A program made the translations under genes and the position numbers. 37,149 bases of DNA from Verrucomicrobiales bacterium. Its GTDB lineage: Bacteria; Verrucomicrobiota; Verrucomicrobiia; Verrucomicrobiales; DEV007. Below are positions 28,973 through 37,149 of the stretch, in pieces (the stretch's first letter is position 1; each line of letters starts with the position of its first letter). The notes beneath the pieces were generated by a model, which saw only the letters and a program-made list of their open reading frames with translations, had not been told where the DNA came from and made no database searches. The stretch lies in NCBI GenBank assembly GCA_013213965.1, contig JABSSR010000162.1, forward strand, positions 1 through 37,149, read 5' to 3'.

Positions 28973-29017
28973 CTGCCTAAACACTCTGCCTAGTCCATAG
29001 CAAAACCAAACAAAACT

Positions 29018-32000
29018 ATGTCTGAAAGAATACGCGAACATTTCGGAAACATTGACGAAGTCCTTGAGGCTCCTAACCTTATTGGAATCCAGATTCAGTC
29101 TTATGCAGACTTCCTCCAGCAGGATGTTGCTCCAAGCAAGCGTAAGCAAGTAGGTTTGCAAGCGGTATTCAAAGAGGTTTTTCCGATTGATTCATATGAT
29201 GATAAGGTGACCCTAGATTTTGTATCTTATGATGTTGGGAAGCCAAAATTGACAGCTCTCGAGGCAATTCGTGATACCGAGACATACAGTGCGCCTCTTT
29301 ATGTTACTTTTCGCTTAAAGGATGAGGCCGGAACCAAAGAGGAAAAAGTTTACATGGGCGAACTGCCTCTCATGACCGCTCGAGGCACTTTTGTTATCAA
29401 TGGTGCAGAGAGGGTCGTGGTTTCTCAGTTACATCGTTCTCCTGGAGTTTGTTTTGAAACAAGTACTCATCTGAATGGAAAGACCCTGCATAGTTTCCGA
29501 ATAATACCCGACAGAGGTTCTTGGCTAGAGGTCCAATTTGATACCAATGATTTACTTTACGTTTATTTAGATCGTCGCCGACGCAGGAGAAAATTCCTTG
29601 CTACAACATTTCTTCGTACCCTTGGATTTGAAAAGGATTCAGACATCTGTAAGCTTTTTTATGATGTAAAGAAACTAAAGCTCACGGCTAAAATGGATGA
29701 GGAGGAGCTCTCAACCAAGACGCCGATGGAAGATGTCATTGATGGCGAAGTGATTATTGCTAAGGCATACGAGCCTCTTACTATTGGCGTAGTTCATCAG
29801 CTCATGGAACTGGGGCATAAGAACCTTGAGGTGATTGATACCAAGGATGATGACATCTTAGTAAAATCATTGAGAAAGGATCCAGCCAATGATGAAGAAG
29901 AAGCACTTAAAGATATTTATCGTCGTTTGCGTCCTGGAGATCCACCAACCACAACAAATTCGAAAGCGCTTCTTAAGAGGCTTTTCTTTGACCCTAAGAA
30001 ATATGATCTTACCCGAGTCGGCAGATATAAAATTAATCAAAAGTTACGACTGAAAGTTGATGAAGGAGAGAGAATTCTTACTTCAGAGGATTTTGTGGTA
30101 GCGATGAGATATTTGCTGAATTTGAAAAAAGGAGAAGGTATCACAGATGATATTGATCACCTTGGTTCTCGTCGAGTTCGAGCAGTCGGGGAATTACTAT
30201 CCAATCAATGCAGGGTAGGTCTTGCTCGTACCGAGCGTTTGGTTAAAGAGCGTATGACTTTGTTTGATGTTAATTTGGATGGCATGACGCCTCAGAAATT
30301 GATTAATCCAAAAGCTCTCTCAGCTGTTGTTAGAGACTTTTTTGGTCGTTCTCAATTGAGTCAATTCATGGATCAGACAAATCCTTTGGCTGAGTTAACC
30401 CATAAGAGACGTTTGTCAGCGTTGGGTCCTGGAGGTCTTAACAGAGACCGTGCAGGGTTTGAAGTTCGTGATGTTCATCCATCCCATTATGGAAGAATTT
30501 GCCCTATTGAAACTCCGGAAGGGCCAAATATTGGATTGATAAATTCAATGAGCACCTTTGCTCGGATTAATGAATTTGGATTTATAGAAACGCCTTATCG
30601 AAAGATTAAGAGCAGCAAGGTAACCAAGGACATTGCTTATCTAACAGCAGATCAGGAGGAGAATGAGGTAATAGCACAAGCAAATAACCCATTAGATAAT
30701 ACAGGTAAATTTACTTCTGATCGGATTACTGCACGTTTCAGAGGGGATTTTCTTGAGATTGATCCTAAGGAGGCCTCTCTTATGGACGTTTCACCTAAAC
30801 AATTGGTTTCAATTGCGGCATCTCTGATACCTTTCCTTGAGCATGATGATGCTAACAGGGCTTTGATGGGATCCAACATGCAACGTCAGGGTGTTCCTTT
30901 GCTATGTTCAGAGTCACCACTTGTAGGTACGGGAATGGAAGGCAAGGCTGCGCGTGATTCACGAGCCGTTGTTGTATCTGAGGGGCCAGGGAAGGTCGCC
31001 GCAGCAACTGCTGAAATAATTATTGTTACCCCTGATGGCGAATTACATGTTTCTGAGCAGAAGTTTTTATCAGATCCTAGAAAATTAAAGAGTGATCCAA
31101 ATAAAGGGATTTATGTTTATCCTTTGCGCAAATTTATGCGTTCTAATTCTGGTACGTGTATCAATCAGAGACCCATTGTAACGAAGGGTCAGAAAGTTAA
31201 AGTAAATGATATATTAGCTGATGGACCTTGTACTGAGAATGGTGAACTTGCATTAGGTAAAAATGTCCTTGTCGCTTTCATGCCATGGAATGGTTACAAT
31301 TTTGAGGATGCTATCACCATTTCTGAGAGAGTTGTTAAGGATGATGTTTATACATCAATACACATTTCTAACTTTGATGTTGGTGCTCGAGATACGAAGC
31401 TTGGTCCAGAAGAGATTACTAGGGACATACCTAATGTAGGAGAAGAAGCCCTATCGGATCTTGGACCTGACGGAGTGATTCGAATTGGAGCCGAAGTTAA
31501 ACCTGGTGATATTCTTGTTGGAAAGATTACGCCAAAGAGTGAAACCGAGTTGGCTCCAGAAGAACGATTATTGCGTGCTATTTTTGGTGAAAAAGCAGCA
31601 GATGTTAAAGACACATCATTACGTGTTCCTTCAGGATGCACTGGTATTGTGATGGATGTTAGGGTTTCTTCACGTAATGTCGCAGAGAAGGAACAAATGT
31701 CAGAAGCTGAAATCAAAAAACAGCTCAAGAGCATTGATTCAGATCATAAGAAAAAACGTGATGAGTTAACAGATCAACTTACGGAGAAGCTTTCTGATAT
31801 TCTTTTGGGTGAGAAAATTCCCTTAGATGTTGTGGATAGTAAATCTGGTGAACTCATTATTCCAGCCAACCGTAAAATCACAAAAACCCTTCTCCGAAAG
31901 TTGGCAGCAGCACATAGTTCGATTGAAATTGATCCTTCTCCGATAAGGAATAAGATCATGGATATCATTGCGAGTTTTGCGCCAAAGTTTGGTGATATTG

Positions 32001-32869
32001 ATTCAGAACGTGAGCGATCTCTTGATCGTATGGAAAGTGGTGATGAAGTTGATCCAGGTATCATTAAGTCTGTTAGAGTTTACGTTGCTAGCAAACGCAA
32101 ATTGTCAGTCGGCGATAAGATGGCAGGACGACACGGGAATAAGGGAGTAGTTGCTAAGATCGTTCCTGAAGAGGACATGCCATTTCTTGAAAATGGAATT
32201 CCAGTTGACATTTGTTTGAATCCATTAGGTGTTCCATCTCGGATGAATGTGGGTCAGGTCTTAGAGACGCACTTGGGTGTTGCTGCTAAGGCTTTAGGAT
32301 TCAAGGTTGCTACTCCTATTTTTGATGGTATACCCGAAACTAGAATAATTGATTACCTTAAAGAAGCTAAAGCTACTGAAGGTTTTAATTGGATTGGTTT
32401 AAACGGAAAGTCCCAACTTTACGATGGCCTGACTGGTGATCCTTTCTATCAGGAGGTTGTGGTTGGATATATTTACATGTTGAAACTTGGGCACCTAGTA
32501 GCTGATAAGATTCATGCGCGTGCCGTAGGCCCATATTCGCTTGTTACCCAGCAACCATTAGGAGGAAAGGCCCAGTATGGTGGTCAGCGTTTTGGGGAAA
32601 TGGAAGTATGGGCTCTAGAAGCTTACGGTGCAGCATATACCTTGCAGGAATTGTTGACGGTTAAGTCAGATGATGTTCAGGGCAGGACAAGGATTTATGA
32701 ATCAATTGTTAAGGGAGACAACAGTCTAGAGGCTGGAACTCCTGAATCCTTTAATGTCTTAATTAAAGAAATGCGAAGTCTTTGTCTTGACGTCAAAGTT
32801 GGTGAGAGTGCTCCTTCGATTTTAGATGAGTCCAGAACCAGTGTAGATGAGTCCAGAACCAGTGCATAG
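29018..32869 (+). CDS. rpoB: DNA-directed RNA polymerase subunit beta
   Basis: [79 protein letters not shown]; 1283 aa. Confidence 0.99.
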   Translation: MSERIREHFGNIDEVLEAPNLIGIQIQSYADFLQQDVAPSKRKQVGLQAVFKEVFPIDSYDDKVTLDFVSYDVGKPKLTALEAIRDTETYSAPLYVTFRLKDEAGTKEEKVYMGELPLMTARGTFVINGAERVVVSQLHRSPGVCFETSTHLNGKTLHSFRIIPDRGSWLEVQFDTNDLLYVYLDRRRRRRKFLATTFLRTLGFEKDSDICKLFYDVKKLKLTAKMDEEELSTKTPMEDVIDGEVIIAKAYEPLTIGVVHQLMELGHKNLEVIDTKDDDILVKSLRKDPANDEEEALKDIYRRLRPGDPPTTTNSKALLKRLFFDPKKYDLTRVGRYKINQKLRLKVDEGERILTSEDFVVAMRYLLNLKKGEGITDDIDHLGSRRVRAVGELLSNQCRVGLARTERLVKERMTLFDVNLDGMTPQKLINPKALSAVVRDFFGRSQLSQFMDQTNPLAELTHKRRLSALGPGGLNRDRAGFEVRDVHPSHYGRICPIETPEGPNIGLINSMSTFARINEFGFIETPYRKIKSSKVTKDIAYLTADQEENEVIAQANNPLDNTGKFTSDRITARFRGDFLEIDPKEASLMDVSPKQLVSIAASLIPFLEHDDANRALMGSNMQRQGVPLLCSESPLVGTGMEGKAARDSRAVVVSEGPGKVAAATAEIIIVTPDGELHVSEQKFLSDPRKLKSDPNKGIYVYPLRKFMRSNSGTCINQRPIVTKGQKVKVNDILADGPCTENGELALGKNVLVAFMPWNGYNFEDAITISERVVKDDVYTSIHISNFDVGARDTKLGPEEITRDIPNVGEEALSDLGPDGVIRIGAEVKPGDILVGKITPKSETELAPEERLLRAIFGEKAADVKDTSLRVPSGCTGIVMDVRVSSRNVAEKEQMSEAEIKKQLKSIDSDHKKKRDELTDQLTEKLSDILLGEKIPLDVVDSKSGELIIPANRKITKTLLRKLAAAHSSIEIDPSPIRNKIMDIIASFAPKFGDIDSERERSLDRMESGDEVDPGIIKSVRVYVASKRKLSVGDKMAGRHGNKGVVAKIVPEEDMPFLENGIPVDICLNPLGVPSRMNVGQVLETHLGVAAKALGFKVATPIFDGIPETRIIDYLKEAKATEGFNWIGLNGKSQLYDGLTGDPFYQEVVVGYIYMLKLGHLVADKIHARAVGPYSLVTQQPLGGKAQYGGQRFGEMEVWALEAYGAAYTLQELLTVKSDDVQGRTRIYESIVKGDNSLEAGTPESFNVLIKEMRSLCLDVKVGESAPSILDESRTSVDESRTSA
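32823..32864 (+). repeat. Exact 21-bp tandem duplication at the 3' end of rpoB (in frame, [14 protein letters not shown])
   Basis: TAGATGAGTCCAGAACCAGTG at 32823-32843 and 32844-32864, immediately before the CATAG containing the stop codon. Confidence 0.95.
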
Positions 32870-32923
32870 GAGCTAGAGAAAAAATAATACAGAGTCTATA
32901 AAGATTTAAGACTGCCAAAAATC

Positions 32924-35900
32924 ATGAGCGTAGAGTCCAATATCCAAGAGCTTTTTGGAGCTGATAATAAAAAAGAAACTAATTTTTCCAAGGTAAAAAT
33001 TACCGTGGCAGCTGCTGACACAATCCGCAGTTGGAGTTTCGGTGAAGTGAAAAATCCTGAAACCATTAATTACAGAACCTTTAAACCTGAGAAGGGAGGT
33101 CTTTTCTGTGAGCGTATTTTTGGCCCCACAAAAGATTGGGAGTGTGCCTGTGGAAAATATAAGAGGATTAAGCACAAAGGAGTAATATGTGATCGTTGCG
33201 GGGTAGAGGTTACTCTGTCACGAGTTCGTCGTGAGCGGCAAGGACACATTGAACTTGCTGTAGCTGTCAGTCATATTTGGTTCTACAAGTGTATGCCTTC
33301 CCGCATTGGCCTGATGTTGGACATGAGTGCCAGGATGTTGGAAAGGGTGATTTATTACGAGGATTACATTGTTACTGATCCAGGTAATACTCCTCTGGAG
33401 CTTGCACAATTACTTACAGAGCAGGAGCTCCGCGAAGCTGAAGAAGAATTTGGAGAGGATAGTTTCCGTGCAGGTATGGGTGCAGAAGCTGTGCGTGATT
33501 TGCTTGCCGGCATTGATCTTCTTTCTCTTGTAGAAGAGTTAGAGGATGCGATGACAAAAACACGTTCAAAACAAGTTCGTAAAAAATTGTCGAAGAGACT
33601 CAAGCTTGCTCAGGGATTCGCTCATAGTCATACACGTCCTGAGTGGATGATTCTTGAAGTGTTGCCTGTCATTCCTCCTGATTTGAGACCACTAGTTCCT
33701 TTGGAAGGTGGAAGATTTGCAACTTCAGATCTTAATGATTTATACCGAAGGGTGATTAATAGGAACAATCGCCTGAAGAACTTGCTTCAATTAAAAACTC
33801 CTGAAGTAATTATTCGCAATGAAAAACGCATGCTCCAAGAAGCTGTGGATGCGCTCTTTGATAATGGAAGGCATGGCCGCGCAGTGACTGGAGCTGGTAA
33901 CCGTGCACTGAAATCTCTTTCTGATATGTTAAAGGGAAAAGGTGGAAGGTTTCGTCAGAATTTGTTAGGGAAGCGGGTCGATTATTCAGGCCGTTCAGTG
34001 ATTGTTATTGGTCCTGAACTACGACTTCATCAGTGCGGATTGCCTAAAAAAATGGCGCTTGTATTATTCGAGCCTTTTATCATAAGGCGTCTAAAGGAAC
34101 TAGGCTATGTACATACTGTACGTTCGGCAAAGAAGATGATCGAACGCAAAACTCCTGAGGTATGGGATATACTGGAAGAGGTTACAAAAGGACACCCAGT
34201 AATGTTGAACCGTGCTCCTACATTGCATAGATTATCGATACAGGCTTTTGAACCTGTTCTAATTGAAGGATCGGCTATCCGTTTACATCCCTTAACATGT
34301 TCAGCTTATAATGCTGATTTTGATGGTGATCAGATGGCTGTTCATGTTCCTTTGTCAATTGAGGCACAAATGGAGGCTAGGCTTTTGATGCTGGCGCCGA
34401 ATAATATTTTCTCACCTTCAAGTGGTAGACCAATTACTACACCTTCTCAAGACATCACACTTGGATCGTATTTCCTTACACATCACCGACATCATATAAC
34501 GTATAAGGACAAAGAGGGACAACGCATACCTTTGTTTGAATCGACTACTGAAGTTGAGTATGCTATTGCAGAACGTGCAGTTTCACTGCATTGCAAGATC
34601 CGCCTAGCAAATCCTGATAGAGGCAAAGATACTATTTATGGTGATCAGGAAGTAGTTACGATTGAAACTACACCTGGTCGAGTTCGTTTTAATGAGATTT
34701 GGCCCAAATGTGAAAATGAGAGTGGAAAATCTCTTGGTTTCATTAATGAGACAATTGGAAAAAAACAACTCTCAGATATTATATGGAGGACTTTCCAAGT
34801 TGCTGGACCTAAAGGCACAGTCAACACACTTGATCTGCTTAAACAATTAGGATTCCGTGAAGCTACAAGGGCTGGTGTCTCTATTGGTATTACCGATATG
34901 GTCATTCCAGATGAAAAGCAGATAGAACTTAAAAATGCCTATAAGCAATTGGATGTTGTTCAGAAACAATATCGCAAAGGTATTATTACTGATGGTGAGC
35001 GTTACAACAAAGTCATTGATATATGGACAGCGGCCGGAGACAAAATTGCTAGTGCTTTGTATAGAACACTCGAATACAACGATGGTAATGAGATAGCAAA
35101 TCCACTTTACATGATGGTGGATTCTGGTGCTAGGGGTAACAAGCAACAGATCAAGCAGCTCTCAGGAATGAGGGGACTTATGGCTAAGCCTTCAGGAGAG
35201 ATTATTGAACGACCCATTACGTCTAATTTCCGCGAAGGTTTATCTGTTCTTGAGTATTTTGTTTCGACCCATGGTGCGCGTAAAGGTTTGGCAGATACCG
35301 CTCTTAAAACAGCTGATTCTGGTTACTTAACCAGAAAGCTTGTTGATGTTTCCCAAGATGTTATCATTACGGAATTAGATTGTGGTACGACACAGGGTAT
35401 CAGTGTTTCGTCTGTCTATGAGGGAGATGAGGAAGTGGTTGAACTAGCAACCAGAGTTTACGGACGAACGAGTTGTGAAAAGATAATTGATCCGGTTTCG
35501 CAGGAAGTGATCGTTGAAGTTGATCAACTCATTGATGAAGAGACATCACTTAAGCTTCAGGACATTGGTCATGAAACAATGAAAATACGTTCTGTTTTAA
35601 CTTGTGAGTCGCCGAGAGGTTGCTGTGCAAAATGTTACGGACTTAACTTAGCTAATGGTGATCCAGTAAAGATAGGTGAAGCAGTTGGAATCATAGCGGC
35701 TCAGTCAATTGGTGAGCCTGGAACTCAGCTCACTATGCGTACTTTCCATATTGGAGGTGTGGCACAGCAGGCCCTCAAGCAGCCTGTTATTCATGTTGGA
35801 CATGATGGAACGATTCGTTTCAAGGATCTACGGACTGTGGAGTCATTAGATGGCAAGTTCATTGTATTAAATAAAAGTGGTGCTATAGCAGTGATAGATG

Positions 35901-37149
35901 AAAAGGGCATGGAACTGGAGTCTCATCCGCTTGTAATAGGAACCCACATTGACCCTAGCGATGGAGCACAAGTTTCCAAAGGTGATCAGATTGCTACATG
36001 GGATCCTCACAATGTTCCCATTATCACTGAGAAGGGTGGTAAAATTGAATTCCGTGACATGATTTCAGGTATTACTGTGAAGAAGGAGAAGGATGAAGCT
36101 ACCAACCAGATGCAAATGGTGATCATTGAACATAAAGAGGATCTTCATCCTCAGATTGTTATTACGGATGCAAAAACGAAGGAAATACTGGCAAGTTATT
36201 CAGTGCCTACTGGGGCGCACCTTTCAGTTAAAGATAAACAGAAAGTCAAAGGGGGGGAATATTTGGCCAGAACACCAAGAAAATTGTCCAAGACAAAAGA
36301 TATTACCGGTGGTCTTCCTCGTGTTGCTGAATTATTTGAAGCTCGTAAACCGAAAGACCATGCGGAAATTGCAAAAATCGATGGTGTTGTTGGGTTTGAT
36401 GGTATGTCAAGAGGTAAACGTAAGCTCATTATTACTGATCCTGAAACAGGTGAGATTGCAGAGCATCTTATCCCACGTAACAAACATATCACGGTTTACG
36501 AAGATGATGTTGTGAAGAGAGCGGACTATCTCACAGACGGCCCCGTGGTTCCTCATGAACTTCTTGAGATTTTAGGAACTCATGCCCTGATGGAGCATTT
36601 AGTCTTTGAGGTTCAAGAGGTTTATCGTCTACAAGGTGTTGAAATTAATGATAAGCATATTGAGATAATTGTCAGACAAATGCTCAGGAAGGTTCGCATT
36701 ACTGATCCGGGGGATACTACTTTCCTTTGGGGTGATCAGGTTGAGAGAACTGAATTTATAAGAGTAAATGAGGAAATGCAGGAGCAGGGAGGTAAGCCGG
36801 CAGAAGGTGAGCCTGTTTTATTGGGTATTACGAAGGCTTCTCTCGAAACTGAAAGCTTTATTTCAGCCGCAAGTTTCCAGGATACGACACGTGTTTTAAC
36901 TGATGCGGCAACACTAGGTAAGAGTGATTTCCTAAAAGGCTTTAAAGAGAACGTCATTATGGGTCACCTCATTCCTGCGGGCACTGGATTTGAAACCAAG
37001 AGAAAAGTCCAGCCATTGGAAACTGTTGAGCCTCCAGAGTTAGAGGGTGATTCTACTGAAGGGCAATTAGAAGGCGCTGCTGAAGTGAGTCCTGATGAAA
37101 CTCCTGAAGTGAGTTCTGATGAAACTCCTGAAGTGAGTTCTGATGAAAC
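32924..37149 (+). CDS. rpoC: DNA-directed RNA polymerase subunit beta' (3'-truncated by window; missing from the ORF track because no stop is reached)
   Basis: [17 protein letters not shown]...[25 protein letters not shown] zinc motif, [14 protein letters not shown] catalytic motif, [13 protein letters not shown] second zinc motif. Confidence 0.98.
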   Translation, partial: MSVESNIQELFGADNKKETNFSKVKITVAAADTIRSWSFGEVKNPETINYRTFKPEKGGLFCERIFGPTKDWECACGKYKRIKHKGVICDRCGVEVTLSRVRRERQGHIELAVAVSHIWFYKCMPSRIGLMLDMSARMLERVIYYEDYIVTDPGNTPLELAQLLTEQELREAEEEFGEDSFRAGMGAEAVRDLLAGIDLLSLVEELEDAMTKTRSKQVRKKLSKRLKLAQGFAHSHTRPEWMILEVLPVIPPDLRPLVPLEGGRFATSDLNDLYRRVINRNNRLKNLLQLKTPEVIIRNEKRMLQEAVDALFDNGRHGRAVTGAGNRALKSLSDMLKGKGGRFRQNLLGKRVDYSGRSVIVIGPELRLHQCGLPKKMALVLFEPFIIRRLKELGYVHTVRSAKKMIERKTPEVWDILEEVTKGHPVMLNRAPTLHRLSIQAFEPVLIEGSAIRLHPLTCSAYNADFDGDQMAVHVPLSIEAQMEARLLMLAPNNIFSPSSGRPITTPSQDITLGSYFLTHHRHHITYKDKEGQRIPLFESTTEVEYAIAERAVSLHCKIRLANPDRGKDTIYGDQEVVTIETTPGRVRFNEIWPKCENESGKSLGFINETIGKKQLSDIIWRTFQVAGPKGTVNTLDLLKQLGFREATRAGVSIGITDMVIPDEKQIELKNAYKQLDVVQKQYRKGIITDGERYNKVIDIWTAAGDKIASALYRTLEYNDGNEIANPLYMMVDSGARGNKQQIKQLSGMRGLMAKPSGEIIERPITSNFREGLSVLEYFVSTHGARKGLADTALKTADSGYLTRKLVDVSQDVIITELDCGTTQGISVSSVYEGDEEVVELATRVYGRTSCEKIIDPVSQEVIVEVDQLIDEETSLKLQDIGHETMKIRSVLTCESPRGCCAKCYGLNLANGDPVKIGEAVGIIAAQSIGEPGTQLTMRTFHIGGVAQQALKQPVIHVGHDGTIRFKDLRTVESLDGKFIVLNKSGAIAVIDEKGMELESHPLVIGTHIDPSDGAQVSKGDQIATWDPHNVPIITEKGGKIEFRDMISGITVKKEKDEATNQMQMVIIEHKEDLHPQIVITDAKTKEILASYSVPTGAHLSVKDKQKVKGGEYLARTPRKLSKTKDITGGLPRVAELFEARKPKDHAEIAKIDGVVGFDGMSRGKRKLIITDPETGEIAEHLIPRNKHITVYEDDVVKRADYLTDGPVVPHELLEILGTHALMEHLVFEVQEVYRLQGVEINDKHIEIIVRQMLRKVRITDPGDTTFLWGDQVERTEFIRVNEEMQEQGGKPAEGEPVLLGITKASLETESFISAASFQDTTRVLTDAATLGKSDFLKGFKENVIMGHLIPAGTGFETKRKVQPLETVEPPELEGDSTEGQLEGAAEVSPDETPEVSSDETPEVSSDE
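37082..37149 (+). repeat. 24-bp in-frame tandem repeat near the 3' end of rpoC (EVS[P/S]DETP)n, runs off the window
   Basis: GAAGTGAGTCCTGATGAAACTCCT / GAAGTGAGTTCTGATGAAACTCCT / GAAGTGAGTTCTGATGAAAC, about 2.8 copies visible. Confidence 0.93.

Noticed and set aside
30310-30620. RpoB rifampicin region checked for resistance substitutions
   Set aside because: [29 protein letters not shown] keeps the residues equivalent to D516, H526 and S531, so nothing unusual.
34645-36957. Multiple ORFs (e.g. 34645..34905 -, 36126..36515 +, 36196..36492 -, 36736..36957 -) listed in the track
   Set aside because: All lie inside the uninterrupted rpoC frame starting at 32924; they are out-of-frame shadows created because rpoC has no stop in the window.

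Overview
The window reads as an AT-rich bacterial chromosome segment, probably Verrucomicrobiota/PVC, judged from the RpoC/RpoB character and the DUF1080, PQQ-dehydrogenase and Tat-exported sugar isomerase genes; this taxonomic call is an inference. The left ~23 kb is a mix of housekeeping and accessory genes: rdgB (partial), a PQQ-type sugar dehydrogenase, a DUF1080 protein, rsmE-dnaJ-grpE, GAF-SpoIIE phosphatase plus STAS protein, cysE, a SprT-like gene, sugar isomerase, HAD phosphatase, two tandem HtrA/Deg-like proteins, an SDR, an M29-like aminopeptidase + OvoA-C-type methyltransferase + parvulin cluster, a lipoprotein, a PrsW-like protease, a cell-wall amidase and a YmdB-like phosphoesterase. 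The right ~13 kb is the classic tRNA-Thr-tuf-tRNA-Trp-secE-nusG-rplK-rplA-rplJ-rplL-rpoB-rpoC cluster; rpoC is open at the window end. I see no CRISPR array, transposon, phage or obvious defence system. The most interesting signals are: (1) a standalone ovothiol-type methyltransferase in a tight cluster with an M29-like peptidase and a parvulin; (2) an intact HtrA-like protease in tandem with a catalytically degraded paralog; (3) three serial terminator-like hairpins between rplL and rpoB; (4) a structured rplJ-rplL leader with an 11-bp A-rich triple repeat; (5) in-frame tandem repeats at the C-termini of both RpoB and RpoC; (6) near absence of Shine-Dalgarno motifs. None is proven from sequence alone.
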